From Pseudomonas putida (lineage in GTDB: Bacteria > Pseudomonadota > Gammaproteobacteria > Pseudomonadales > Pseudomonadaceae): a stretch of DNA of 64,000 nt. Every line of letters begins with the position of its first letter. Positions within the stretch are counted from its first letter, which is position 1. Position numbers and translations under genes: made by a program. Shown one piece after another: positions 45,237 through 55,387 of the stretch. Below the pieces are notes generated by a model, which saw only the letters and a list, made by a program, of their open reading frames with translations, was not told the origin of the DNA and made no database searches. The stretch lies in contig NZ_JAETZZ010000001.1 of NCBI RefSeq assembly GCF_022627325.1, positions 620,001 through 684,000 of the forward strand. Direction: 5' to 3'.

Positions 45237-45518
45237 ATGAGTGAAGCGCTGACCATCCACCATGACCAGGCCGGTCATCAGTTCGAGACCAACGTGGACG
45301 GTCATCGTGCCTACCTGACGTACATGGATCTGGGCAAGCAGACGCTGGATATCTATCGCACCTTCGTTCCAAACGCCCTGCGCGGCCGAGGGATCGCTGC
45401 AGCGCTGACCGAAAAAGCCCTGGAGTACGCCGACCAGATGGGCTACACGGTGATTCCTTCCTGCTCGTACGTTGAGCGCTACATGGAGCGCAAGCAGCGT
45501 CATTCGAGCAAGGCCTGA
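45237..45518 (+). CDS. Small GNAT-type N-acetyltransferase (YjdJ-like)
   Basis: A 93-residue protein of the short acetyltransferase-like family. It keeps the acetyl-CoA site core VPNALRGRGIAAALTEKALEYA and the C-terminal VIPSCSYVERYM typical of this group. The acceptor is unknown. Start at 45237 has GAGGAG six bases upstream. Confidence 0.85.
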   Translation: MSEALTIHHDQAGHQFETNVDGHRAYLTYMDLGKQTLDIYRTFVPNALRGRGIAAALTEKALEYADQMGYTVIPSCSYVERYMERKQRHSSKA

Positions 45519-45539
45519 CCGGGCTGGGCTCTACATGCA

Positions 45540-45572
45540 AAAACGCCGGGCAATGCCCGGCGTTTCGTTTTC
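45540..45572. terminator. Bidirectional terminator between acetyltransferase and aroF
   Basis: AAACGCCGGGCA pairs with TGCCCGGCGTTT; A-run and T-run flank it, so it serves both convergent genes. Confidence 0.85.
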
Positions 45573-45581
45573 TGGCAAAGC

Positions 45582-46658
45582 TCAGCCGCGCTTGCGCTGG
45601 GGCAGTACATCCTTGAGCTTGGCGTGCATGCTGCGCAGGGTTTTCTCGGTGGCAGGCCAGTCGATGCAGGCGTCAGTGACCGATACGCCGTACTGCAGAT
45701 CTTCCAGGTTCTTCGGGATCGACTGGGCGCCCCAGTTCAGGTGGCTTTCGACCATCAGACCAATGATCGACTGGTTGCCTTCGAGGATCTGGTTGGCGAC
45801 GTTCTCCATGACCAGCGGCTGCAAGGCCGGGTCCTTGTTGGAGTTGGCGTGGCTACAGTCGACCATGATGTTGGCCTTGATCTTCGCCTTGGCCAGGTCC
45901 TGCTCGCAAAGCGCAACGCTCACCGAGTCGTAGTTCGGCTTGCCATTGCCGCCACGCAGTACTACGTGGCCGTACGGGTTGCCCTTGGTAGTGACGATGG
46001 ATACGCCACCTTCCTGGTTGATGCCCAGGAACCGGTGCGGCTTGGATACCGACTGAAGGGCATTGATGGCCACGGTCAGGCCGCCATCGGTGCCGTTCTT
46101 GAAGCCAACCGCCGAGGAAAGGCCCGAGGCCATCTCGCGGTGGGTCTGGGATTCGGTGGTGCGCGCGCCAATGGCCGACCAGCTGATCAGGTCTTGCAGG
46201 TACTGCGGTGAGATCGGGTCGAGCGCTTCAGTGGCGGTCGGCAAGCCCATCTCGGCCAGGTCCAGCAGCAGTTGGCGGCCGATGTGCAGGCCGTCCTGGA
46301 TCTTGAACGAGTCATCCAGATAAGGATCGTTGATCAGGCCTTTCCAGCCAACCGTAGTGCGCGGCTTCTCGAAATAAACACGCATTACCAGGTACAGCGT
46401 GTCGGAAACTTCCTCTGCCAGCACCTTGAGACGCTCGGCGTATTCGTGAGCGGCCTTGATGTCGTGGATTGAGCAGGGGCCGACCACGACGAACAGGCGA
46501 TGGTCTTTGCCGTCGAGGATATTGCGCACCACTTCGCGGCCGGCAGTAACGGTCTGCAAAGCTTTGGCGCTGAGAGGGATTTCCTTCTTGAGCTGATCGG
46601 GGGTGATCAAAGTCTCGTTGGAGGCAACGTTAAGGTCGTCGATCGGTAAATCAGCCAT
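45582..46658 (-). CDS. aroF: 3-deoxy-7-phosphoheptulonate synthase, class I
   Basis: A 358-residue DAHP synthase of the AroF/AroG/AroH type, the first step of the shikimate pathway (phosphoenolpyruvate plus erythrose 4-phosphate). Signature blocks: VVGPCSIHD, RVYFEKPRTTVGWKGLINDP, KNGTDGG, HVVLRGG and VDCSHANS. Which allosteric class (Phe, Tyr or Trp) it is cannot be told from sequence alone; the symbol aroF follows common usage in P. putida. Start at 46658 (MADLPIDDLNVASNETLITP). Confidence 0.93.
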   Translation of the reverse strand: MADLPIDDLNVASNETLITPDQLKKEIPLSAKALQTVTAGREVVRNILDGKDHRLFVVVGPCSIHDIKAAHEYAERLKVLAEEVSDTLYLVMRVYFEKPRTTVGWKGLINDPYLDDSFKIQDGLHIGRQLLLDLAEMGLPTATEALDPISPQYLQDLISWSAIGARTTESQTHREMASGLSSAVGFKNGTDGGLTVAINALQSVSKPHRFLGINQEGGVSIVTTKGNPYGHVVLRGGNGKPNYDSVSVALCEQDLAKAKIKANIMVDCSHANSNKDPALQPLVMENVANQILEGNQSIIGLMVESHLNWGAQSIPKNLEDLQYGVSVTDACIDWPATEKTLRSMHAKLKDVLPQRKRG

Positions 46659-46891
46659 CGTGTTACTCGTCAGGTCACGGTGCCGGCCGCCAGCAATCCC
46701 CGTGCGGCCCAGCAGCAAGAATGTTCGCAGCGGGGAGCCGAACCTTAGCGCGTTACAGGGGGCGCGACAATGGGCTGCAGTGCGCCTGTGCAGGGTTTTT
46801 CCCTGGTGCAATAGGCTTGAACTGCTATTTAGGTGCGCAAAACGCCTCAATCGGTGTAGAAAAGCACACCGACATTGATCAGGAGATCAGC

Positions 46892-47839
46892 ATGGACCCT
46901 CGCAAACCACGCATCGGCATTATTGGCAGTGGTGCCATCGGCGGCTTTTATGGCCTGATGCTGGCGCGGGCCGGGTTCGACGTGCATTTTCTGCTGCGCA
47001 GCGAATTTGCGGAGGTTCGAGCGCATGGCCTGAGGCTGGAAAGCGCTGTGCACGGCGACTGGCGCATGCCGGTTCAGGCGTATTCCAGCGTTGCCGACAT
47101 GCCGCCGTGCGACTGGTTGCTGGTAGGCACAAAAGCCACCAGCAATGGCGAATTGGCGCCGCTGATTGCGCAGGCTTCGGCACCCGATGCCAAGGTGGTG
47201 CTGCTGCAGAACGGTTTGGGTGTCGAGGAACAGCTACGGCCAGCGTTGCCCGACAATCTGCACTTGCTCGGTGGCTTATGCTTCATCTGTGTCAACCGTG
47301 TGAGCCCTGGTGTGATACGCCATCAGGCGCTGGGCGCAGTCAACCTGGGCTATCACAGCGGCCCCGCCAGCGATGGGGGGGTGAGCATCGTAGAGGAGGG
47401 CGCCAGGCTGTTCCGTGCTGCGGGTGTCGACTCCCAGGCCATGGACGACCTCGGTCAGGCGCGCTGGCAGAAGCTGGTATGGAATGTCCCCTACAACGGC
47501 CTTTCGGTGTTGCTCGGTGCCAGTACTTCGCCGCTGATGGCCGATGCTGACAGCCGTGAGCTTGTTCGGGCACTGATGGCCGAGGTGGTTCAGGGCGCTG
47601 CTGCCTGCGGTCATGAGCTGCCAGCCGGTTATGCCGAGCACTTGTTCCGGATCACCGAGCAGATGCCCGACTACTGGCCGAGCATGTACCACGATCACGT
47701 CCAGCAGCGGCCGCTGGAACTCCAGGCTATCTATGCCGAGCCTCTGGCCCGGGCGCAAGCGGCAGGCTGCAGCCTGCCGCGCATGCAGATGCTCTACCAG
47801 GCACTGGCCTTCGTCGACCGCGCCAATCGTGCTGGCTGA
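46892..47839 (+). CDS. 2-dehydropantoate 2-reductase family protein (PanE/ApbA-like)
   Basis: A 315-residue NADP-dependent reductase. The N-terminal Rossmann fold has IGIIGSGAIGGFYGLMLA; the C-terminal helical domain contains KLVWNVPYNGLSVLLGAS, with the catalytic Lys and the conserved Asn. It may reduce ketopantoate, but Pseudomonas has several paralogues, so the true substrate is open. AGGAG lies six bases before the ATG. Divergent from aroF. Confidence 0.85.
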   Translation: MDPRKPRIGIIGSGAIGGFYGLMLARAGFDVHFLLRSEFAEVRAHGLRLESAVHGDWRMPVQAYSSVADMPPCDWLLVGTKATSNGELAPLIAQASAPDAKVVLLQNGLGVEEQLRPALPDNLHLLGGLCFICVNRVSPGVIRHQALGAVNLGYHSGPASDGGVSIVEEGARLFRAAGVDSQAMDDLGQARWQKLVWNVPYNGLSVLLGASTSPLMADADSRELVRALMAEVVQGAAACGHELPAGYAEHLFRITEQMPDYWPSMYHDHVQQRPLELQAIYAEPLARAQAAGCSLPRMQMLYQALAFVDRANRAG

Positions 47840-47942
47840 ACCTCTACAGCCCGCATTGGCAGTGCGCCGGGCGGCCGAGCGCGCGCCCGGCGCGCTGCTA
47901 AGCTGAAGCTTGCTCTGCCGCCACGGCAGTCGAGGAGGTCGA

Positions 47943-48440
47943 ATGATCCGCTCCATGCTGTACGCCACCGACCTCGGTGTCTACGCCCCTTTTGTCATGC
48001 AGCACGCATTGGCCCTGGCCCGCACGTTCGGCGCGGAACTGTATGTGATTCATGCCGTAGAGCCCATGGGGCAGTTCGCCGAATCCCTTTTGCAAAGCTA
48101 CCTCGATGAGCAGACGCTCGACGCGTTGCACAGTGAGGGCGTCAATACAGTGATGGCTAACATCGAGCAGCGTGTGCTGGAGAACTTCCGTGAGGAATTG
48201 GGCGAGGACGCGGACCTGGCGGTGATCAAGGCGGTTCGGGTGCGCCAGGGTGATCCGGCCCAGGTCATCCTGGAGCAGGCGCAGCGTTTGAGTGTCGACC
48301 TGCTGATTTTTGGCAGCCACAGCGCCGGTGCCGGGGTGGACGTACCAGTTGGTCGAACGGCTGTGCGCTTGCTGCAGTTATCCACGGTGCCGGTGTACAT
48401 GGTGCCACTTTCGCAACATCTCGGCCGTAGGAAAACGTGA
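47943..48440 (+). CDS. Universal stress protein, UspA family
   Basis: A 165-residue single Usp domain: MIRSMLYATDLG at the start, LLIFGSHSAGA and PVGRTAVRLLQLSTVPVYMV at the end. The last block resembles the G-x2-G-x9-G(S/T) ATP-binding motif but is degenerate, so nucleotide binding is uncertain. It lies upstream of cysB on the same strand with its own leader. Confidence 0.85.
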   Translation: MIRSMLYATDLGVYAPFVMQHALALARTFGAELYVIHAVEPMGQFAESLLQSYLDEQTLDALHSEGVNTVMANIEQRVLENFREELGEDADLAVIKAVRVRQGDPAQVILEQAQRLSVDLLIFGSHSAGAGVDVPVGRTAVRLLQLSTVPVYMVPLSQHLGRRKT

Positions 48441-48509
48441 AGGTGGTGGTAGGCAGTTTCGGAGCGGCGTGTAACAAAATAGTTCTATTTTTATTTCGGT
48501 AGCCACTAA

Positions 48510-49544
<1,035 letters not shown>

Positions 49545-49574
49545 CAGCAGCTGCAAGCTTCAAGCTGCAAGCTT

Positions 49575-49613
49575 CAAGAAAGAGCAGTCCGCGTGGGCTG
49601 CTCTTTCTTCTTG
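49575..49613. terminator. Terminator between cysB and cysH
   Basis: AAGAAAGAGCAG pairs with CTGCTCTTTCTT; the A- and T-rich sides allow use in both directions. It is flanked by AGCTTGCAGC-type short repeats (49553-49575 and 49626-49660). Confidence 0.75.
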
Positions 49614-49663
49614 AGGCTGGAGAGTTGCAGCTTGAGGCTTGCAGCTTGCAGCTTGCAGCTGCT

Positions 49664-50398
49664 TCAGGCCTTGCTGATGAGGTTGCCGGCGTGCAGGCCG
49701 CATTCCTTTTGGGTCGACTCTTCCCACCACCAGCGGCCTTCACGCTCGTGCTGGTTCGGCAGCACCGGGCGGGTGCATGGCTCGCAACCAATGCTGATGA
49801 AGCCGCGTTCGTGCAGGCTGTTGTACGGCAGTTCGAGCATCCGGATGTAGCCCCAGACTTCCGCGCTGGTCATCTGCGCCAGCGGGTTGAATTTGTACAA
49901 GGGGCGTTCTGCTGTGGAGAAGGCACTGTCGAGTTCCAGTGCTGCCACCTGGCTGCGGGTGCCCGGGCTCTGGTCACGGCGCTGGCCGGTGGCCCAGGCG
50001 CTGACGGTGGCTAGCTTGCGCCGCAGCGGCTCGATCTTGCGGATGCCGCAGCACTCGCCATGGCCGTCCTTGTAGAAACTGAACAGGCCCTTTTCCTGGA
50101 CGAACGGGTCGAGTTTGGCGCGATCCGGGCTGAGGATCTCGATCGGCAGGTTGTACTGCTCGCGCACCTGGTCGATGAACCGGTAAGTCTCAGGGTGCAG
50201 GCGGCCTGTGTCGAGGCTGAACACCTTGACCTGCTTGTTCAGTTTCCAGGCCATGTCGACCAGCACCACGTCCTCGGCGCCGCTGAAAGAGATCCAGAGA
50301 TCGTCGCCGAAGTGCTCGAAGGCGAGCTTGAGGATGTCCTGCGGGGATTTGCTGGCATAGGTCGCGGCCAGGGCGGCGACGTCGAAGGGTTGGCTCAT
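49664..50398 (-). CDS. cysH: Adenylyl-sulfate (APS) reductase
   Basis: A 244-residue assimilatory reductase, giving sulfite from adenosine 5'-phosphosulfate. It has the N-terminal adenine-nucleotide fold ([14 protein letters not shown]) and the two Cys pairs of the 4Fe-4S cluster (ECCGIRK and CEPCTRP) that mark the APS-using class, plus the C-terminal ECGLH with the catalytic Cys. Expected target of CysB, encoded next to it. Confidence 0.95.
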   Translation of the reverse strand: MSQPFDVAALAATYASKSPQDILKLAFEHFGDDLWISFSGAEDVVLVDMAWKLNKQVKVFSLDTGRLHPETYRFIDQVREQYNLPIEILSPDRAKLDPFVQEKGLFSFYKDGHGECCGIRKIEPLRRKLATVSAWATGQRRDQSPGTRSQVAALELDSAFSTAERPLYKFNPLAQMTSAEVWGYIRMLELPYNSLHERGFISIGCEPCTRPVLPNQHEREGRWWWEESTQKECGLHAGNLISKA

Positions 50399-50516
50399 CA
50401 GGCGGTTTCCATCTTGGCTGTGGCGCTGTGCGCTCGTAATGAAGTGATGGTAACAAAAAATGGCAGGCTAGACGCTGTGCCTGTACCGGCCCTGGGCTGG
50501 GGCAGCCAGCGCTGGG

Positions 50517-51860
50517 TTACAGACTCTGCAAGGTTTCCATCAATACCCGCACCTTGGCGATCGACTCTTCGTATTCCGATTGCCAGTCGGAGTCCGCCAC
50601 CACCGCGCCACCGCCCCAGCAGCTGACCTGGCCGTCCTTGATCAGTAGGCTGCGAATGGCGATGGAGCTGTCCATCTCACCGCGCACATCCACGTACAGC
50701 AAGGACCCGCAATACAGCGCGCGACGGCTGGGCTCCAGCTCGTCGATGATCTGCATGGCGCGGATCTTGGGGGCGCCGGTGATCGAGCCGCCAGGGAAGC
50801 TGTCGCCGATCAGGTCCAGTGCGTCCTTGTCGATGGCCAGTTGCCCGGTGATGCTGCTGACCAGATGGTGCACGTTGGGGTAGCTTTCCAGGCTGAACAG
50901 CTCCGGCACCTTCACCGAACCGATCTGGCAAGTGCGGCCCAGGTCGTTACGCAGCAGGTCGACGATCATCAGGTTTTCCGAGCGGTCCTTGGGGCTGTGG
51001 CGCAGCGCCTCGGCATTGCGGGCGTCTTCAGCCGGGTCGGCCGAGCGCGGGCGGGTGCCCTTGATCGGCCGGGTCTCCACCTGCCCCTGGCTGACGCGGA
51101 TGAAGCGTTCTGGAGAAAAACTCAACAGAGCGCTGCCGTCGGCCAGTTGCTGGTAAGCAGAGAACGGCGTCGGGCAGGCCTTGCGCACTGCCTGGTAGGC
51201 GCCCCAGGGGTCGCCCTGGCACGGAGCACGGAAGCGTTGGGTCAGGTTGATCTGGTAGCAGTCACCGGCCTCTATGTAGCGCTGAACCTGGTCGAATGCT
51301 GCCTTGTATTGCCCAGGCTGCAAGTCGCCTGTCATGGCGGCGAGCAGGTGGAAATCGCCGCTGGCAGTGTCATCGGGTTTTTCAAACAAGGCGATCAGCC
51401 GCTCACGCTCGTCATCAGCCAGCTGGGGGTGGAACACCAGTTGGCTGGTGCCATGCTGGTGATCGGTCACCAACGCCCAGCCATACAACCCAAGCTGGGC
51501 GTCGGGCAGGCCAAGATCATCCTTGGCCAGGCACGGCAGGTGTTCCAGGCGTCGGCCGAAGTCGTAGCTGAGGTAGCCGATCAGGCCCCCGGCAAAGGGC
51601 AGCTCGACACCCTCGGGCAAATGGGCAGGGCCAAGTTGTTTCAGGCTGGCGCGCAGCCGTTGCAGGAAGGCACGGCCATCTTCATCGGGCAGTACCTGCA
51701 AGTGTTGCAGCGGCCAGGCGCTGAGCAGGTCGAAGCGGCCGCGCTCGGCGCCTGGCCGGGCGCTGTCGAGCAGGATCGCTCCGGGCGCCTGGCGCAGGCG
51801 GGCGAAGTACGCGGCGGGTTCGGGCTGGTAGGGCAGGGGGTAGAGCGTACAGGTCGGCAT
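50517..51860 (-). CDS. pabB: Aminodeoxychorismate synthase component I
   Basis: A 447-residue chorismate-binding enzyme. The C-terminal part has the family motifs GDCYQINLTQRF, IKGTRPR, ENLMIVDLLRNDLGR and PGGSITGAPKIRAM. The Lys in PIKGT, rather than Ala in that place, is typical of PabB and separates it from anthranilate synthase TrpE. It makes aminodeoxychorismate for folate synthesis with a glutaminase partner not encoded in the window. Confidence 0.9.
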   Translation of the reverse strand: MPTCTLYPLPYQPEPAAYFARLRQAPGAILLDSARPGAERGRFDLLSAWPLQHLQVLPDEDGRAFLQRLRASLKQLGPAHLPEGVELPFAGGLIGYLSYDFGRRLEHLPCLAKDDLGLPDAQLGLYGWALVTDHQHGTSQLVFHPQLADDERERLIALFEKPDDTASGDFHLLAAMTGDLQPGQYKAAFDQVQRYIEAGDCYQINLTQRFRAPCQGDPWGAYQAVRKACPTPFSAYQQLADGSALLSFSPERFIRVSQGQVETRPIKGTRPRSADPAEDARNAEALRHSPKDRSENLMIVDLLRNDLGRTCQIGSVKVPELFSLESYPNVHHLVSSITGQLAIDKDALDLIGDSFPGGSITGAPKIRAMQIIDELEPSRRALYCGSLLYVDVRGEMDSSIAIRSLLIKDGQVSCWGGGAVVADSDWQSEYEESIAKVRVLMETLQSL

Positions 51861-51956
51861 CAGTGTGGACGGCGATGTAAAAGCGAGGAGGGCGATTGTA
51901 GACCTGTGCTGGAAATGCGCCTAGCGCCAGTGTGATTTTCCGGCAGTGTATTGAAG

Positions 51957-52025
51957 CCATCGCCGGCAAACCGGCCCCCAGGGGCTGCGTAGCCCATGCT
52001 GCGGGGGCCGGCTTGCCGGCGATGG
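51957..52025. repeat. Inverted pair of REP elements
   Basis: CCATCGCCGGCAAACCGGCC faces GGCCGGCTTGCCGGCGATGG across a 29-base spacer. Lies between pabB and the ATP-grasp gene, after the stop of the latter. Confidence 0.8.
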
Positions 52026-52032
52026 GGCAAGG

Positions 52033-53016
52033 CTATCCGTGCGGATGCACGTGCCCGAACAGGCTTTGCGCCACCCGCACGCGCTGTTCGGCATCCTCGG
52101 TTACACCGTCCTTGGCCAGCGCCTCGATGTGCGCCTCGATGGCATGGGTGCGCTGGGTCAGCCCGGTGTCGTTGGCGATCTGGATGTTCAGCCCTGGGCG
52201 AGCATTGAGTTCGAGAATCAATGGCCCCTTGTCCTGGTCCAGCACCATGTCCACACCGATGTAGCCCAGGCCGCACAGCTCATAGCAGCCGGCGGCCAGC
52301 TTCATGAAGCCTTCCCAGTTCGGCAGCTGTACGCCATCTACCGCATTTGTAGTGTCCGGGTGCTTGCTGATGATGTTGTTCAGCCAGGTGCCGCGCAGGG
52401 TCACTCCGGTGGCCAGGTCCACGCCTACACCGATGGCGCCCTGGTGCAGGTTGGCCTTGCCGCCGGACTGGCGGGTTGGCAGCCGCAACATGGCCATCAC
52501 CGGGTAGCCCATCAGCACGATGATGCGGATGTCAGGCACGCCTTCGTAGCTGATGCTCTTGAAGATCTGGTCGGGGGTTACCCGGTACTCGATCAGCGCG
52601 CGGTCGCGATGCCCGCCGAGCGAGTACAGGCCGGTAAGGATGCTGGAGACCTGATGCTCGATCTCTTCATGGCTGATGATCTTGCCGGAAACGGTGCGGT
52701 AGCGGTCCTCGAAACGGTCGGCAATCACCAGGATGCCGTCACCGCCGGCGCCCTGGGCCGGCTTGATGACGAAATCGTTGCGCCCGCCGATGATCTGGTG
52801 AAGCTTGTCGATCTGCTTCTCGGTCTCGATGATGCCGTACATTTCAGGCACGTGAATGCCTGCTGCCAGCGCACGCTCCTTGGTGATGATCTTGTCGTCG
52901 ACGATCGGGTACAGGTTGCGCTTGTTGTACTTGAGCACATAGTCCGCATTGCGGCGGTTGATACCCATGATGCCCCGGGCCTCCAGGGCTTTCCACGTCT
53001 TGATCAGGCCAAACAT
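52033..53016 (-). CDS. ATP-grasp ligase, RimK-like (alpha-L-glutamate ligase homologue)
   Basis: A 327-residue ATP-grasp enzyme. It has the nucleotide-binding segments DFVIKPAQGAGGDGILV and a metal-binding LILELNARPGLNIQIAND near the C-terminus. RimK-type ligases add amino acids to a carboxyl group; the acceptor here is unknown. It is the last of a three-gene unit and starts within the stop of the membrane-protein gene (TGATG). The same trio occurs in other pseudomonads, which implies a joint function. Confidence 0.88.
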   Translation of the reverse strand: MFGLIKTWKALEARGIMGINRRNADYVLKYNKRNLYPIVDDKIITKERALAAGIHVPEMYGIIETEKQIDKLHQIIGGRNDFVIKPAQGAGGDGILVIADRFEDRYRTVSGKIISHEEIEHQVSSILTGLYSLGGHRDRALIEYRVTPDQIFKSISYEGVPDIRIIVLMGYPVMAMLRLPTRQSGGKANLHQGAIGVGVDLATGVTLRGTWLNNIISKHPDTTNAVDGVQLPNWEGFMKLAAGCYELCGLGYIGVDMVLDQDKGPLILELNARPGLNIQIANDTGLTQRTHAIEAHIEALAKDGVTEDAEQRVRVAQSLFGHVHPHG

Positions 53017-54551
53017 CAGGCGTCAGCCTTCTTCAGGAATGCCTTGAAGCGCACCAGCTCGGTCAGGCGGTAGCCGCGGTAGCGACCCATCGCCAGCATG
53101 AAGCCCACCAGGACCAGCAGTACCGCCGGGAAGGTGAAGACGAAGTACACCAGCTCCGGCACCATCATCAGCAGGTGGGCAAGCGACGCTGCGAACAGGG
53201 TGCCGATCGCCACTTTCATGGCATGGCCGCCGCCACGTTCTTCCCAGGTGATCGACAGGCGCTCGATGGTCATGGTCAGGATCACCATCGGGAACAGCGC
53301 CACCGACAGGCCGCGCTCCAGCCCCAGCTTGTGGCTGAACAGGCTGATGGCGGCAATCAATACCACGACGAAGGTCAGTACCACCGAGAGGCGCGGCAGC
53401 ATCTGCAGCTTGAGGTGCTCCAGGTAGGAGCGCAGCGACAAGCCCAATGCCGTGATGACGGTGAACAGCACGATGCCAAAGCCCAGTTGGGTCTCGCGGA
53501 ACGCCAGGGCGATCAGGACCGGTGTGAACGTGCCCAGGGTCTGGATGCCGATCAGGTTGCGCAGCACCAGGATCACCAGCACGCCGATCGGGATCATCAC
53601 CATGATCATGAAGGTCTGCTGGGTCTGCAGCGGCAGGCCGTACAGCGAGTATTCGAGGAAGTCGGCGTCGGTGTTCTCGTCGGTCAGCTTGGCCAGGCGG
53701 ATGGCGTTCATCTCGCTGTTGTTCATGCTGAACGTGACGTTGGCTTTCTTGCCGCCATCGACGGTGACCAGGTTGTCATCACCGGTCCACCACAACAGGC
53801 GGTCGCTGGGCAGGCCCTGCTCACCGGTGTCCGGATTGAAGTACAGCCAGTCGCTGCCGTTGAAGCTGCGCAGCCAGAGTTCGGGGGACTGCGGCGTATC
53901 GGCCACCAGGCGGATGGTATGGACCTTCTCCATCGGCACATGCGCGATCGACAGCAGCAGGTCGATGACCTGGGCCTTCTTCATGGGCGAGGTATCGCCG
54001 GCCAGCAGCAGCTTGACGTTGTCGTCGTTGAGGTTGTTGACCCGCTTGATGGTTTCGCTGACGAAGGTCTCGACGTCGGCGGAATGCTGGCGGATCGGCG
54101 CCATCAGCGCTTCCGCGGCGATCTTCTCAGGGCCCTCTACCGCCAGGCTATCGCGGAAGGTCGGGCCTTTGATGGCGGACTTTTCGCTGCTGTAACGCTT
54201 GGTCAGCACCAGGCGATAGTAGAGGGTCTGGTTGCCGCTGGCGCGGCGGGCCGACCAGGTTACCTTGCGGTTGCCATCGGCGCGGTTGACGCTGACCCCG
54301 TAGTTGTTGGAGATGAAGCTCTCGTTGAGGCTGACGTAGTCGCGATTCAGCGGCGGTACGAACATTTGTACCTTGACCGGGTCCTTGCTGTTGGCGACGA
54401 ACTCGACCTTGGCGTCGATGTTCCAGAGGTCGTCGGTTTCGTCTTCGGTCACCGGGATGCCGAGGAAGAAGATCTGATAAGCCGTGACCGCCACGCCCAG
54501 CAGCACCAGTACGGTGATCAGGACTTTCAGATGGAGGGTAAGAGAGCGCAT
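53016..54551 (-). CDS. Inactive-transglutaminase/seven-helix membrane protein
   Basis: A 511-residue protein with an N-terminal helix (residues about 10-30), a periplasmic domain of about 270 residues of transglutaminase-like type and a C-terminal block of seven membrane helices (from about residue 310). I place it with the family annotated as inactive transglutaminase fused to seven transmembrane helices. No catalytic Cys-His-Asp triad is evident. It lies between an aspartic-protease-like gene and an ATP-grasp gene, both coupled. Confidence 0.85.
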   Translation of the reverse strand: MRSLTLHLKVLITVLVLLGVAVTAYQIFFLGIPVTEDETDDLWNIDAKVEFVANSKDPVKVQMFVPPLNRDYVSLNESFISNNYGVSVNRADGNRKVTWSARRASGNQTLYYRLVLTKRYSSEKSAIKGPTFRDSLAVEGPEKIAAEALMAPIRQHSADVETFVSETIKRVNNLNDDNVKLLLAGDTSPMKKAQVIDLLLSIAHVPMEKVHTIRLVADTPQSPELWLRSFNGSDWLYFNPDTGEQGLPSDRLLWWTGDDNLVTVDGGKKANVTFSMNNSEMNAIRLAKLTDENTDADFLEYSLYGLPLQTQQTFMIMVMIPIGVLVILVLRNLIGIQTLGTFTPVLIALAFRETQLGFGIVLFTVITALGLSLRSYLEHLKLQMLPRLSVVLTFVVVLIAAISLFSHKLGLERGLSVALFPMVILTMTIERLSITWEERGGGHAMKVAIGTLFAASLAHLLMMVPELVYFVFTFPAVLLVLVGFMLAMGRYRGYRLTELVRFKAFLKKADA

Positions 54552-54556
54552 CGGGA

Positions 54557-55093
54557 TTACTCTGCTTTGGGAGCGTCGGTGGCACAGGCAGGTTTGCCGG
54601 CCGCGTATTTAAGGCTTGGGTCGACCAGCGCGTCGAAGTGCTTGAGCGCCTCGGAACCGATCAGCAGCGGGAACTGGAACGCGCTACGGTCGGTGAGGTT
54701 GACTTCGATGGTGCGAAGGGCCTGGCCCATGCAGATTTCGAGTTCGATGACCGGGCGGGCGGTATAGGCCTTGCCCGATTCGGCATCATAGTCGCCTGCG
54801 CGGCGCTTGATCTTGCTGACGCGCGCCAACGGGCGTTCGATGGGGTGCGAATGGGCGGCGTCAATGGCCAGGTAGAAACGCACCCAGCTTTCGCCGTTGC
54901 GCTTGAAACGCTTGATGTCGCGGGCACTCAGTGACGCGGTCTTGGCGCCGGTGTCGAGTTTGGCGGCCACTTCCAGGTCGAGTTCGCCAAGGCGGGCGTA
55001 TTCATTAAGACCGTACACGGTCTTGCCCGCCGCCTGGCCAAGGGCCGGCAGCAGGGTGAGGCATAACAGCAATAAAACGGGTGTAAGTCTCAT
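54557..55093 (-). CDS. Retropepsin-like aspartic protease (RimK-associated)
   Basis: A 178-residue secreted protein: signal peptide (LLLLCLTLLPALGQAAG), then a single aspartic protease domain with KLDTGAKTASLSA, where D-T-G is the catalytic triplet, and a C-terminal LLIGSEAL strand. One domain of this kind must dimerise to be active. These proteins are also annotated as ATP-dependent zinc proteases, a label with little support in sequence. First gene of the trio. Confidence 0.88.
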   Translation of the reverse strand: MRLTPVLLLLCLTLLPALGQAAGKTVYGLNEYARLGELDLEVAAKLDTGAKTASLSARDIKRFKRNGESWVRFYLAIDAAHSHPIERPLARVSKIKRRAGDYDAESGKAYTARPVIELEICMGQALRTIEVNLTDRSAFQFPLLIGSEALKHFDALVDPSLKYAAGKPACATDAPKAE

Positions 55094-55302
55094 AGTCCTG
55101 GCGCGGTGCTGTGCTGGGTTCGGGGCAAGGCGACTGGCAGGTACTGCGCAAGCTTCCTCGGTTCATCTGTCAACAACATGAATGGATGACAGAAACGCTA
55201 TCCATACTCCGTTGGAGGCGCGGCATTCTATCACGCCGAGGCCTTGGCGCCAGCGCGTCGCGATCTGACAACGCCATCACTCATTAAGTTCGCGCTTGGA
55301 AG

Positions 55303-55314
55303 ATTGTCGACAAT
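55303..55314. promoter_or_regulatory. Candidate GntR operator upstream of the prp cluster
   Basis: ATTGTCGACAAT is a perfect 12-bp palindrome, of the TTGT-n2-ACAA type bound by many FadR-subfamily GntR regulators. It lies 74 bases before the GntR gene; a half-like GTCAACAA occurs just before the ATG. Confidence 0.6.
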
Positions 55315-55387
55315 GTTCATTTTTGCTTTGACTGCTTGAGCTATTTTCGTTAGTTTCTGTTCAAGAGCTTACCAAGGTGTCAACAAT

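Noticed and set aside
49553..49660. A gene around the cysB-cysH junction
   Set aside because: The stretch is AGCTTGCAGC/AGCTTCAAG repeat tract plus a terminator; frames through it have no ribosome site.
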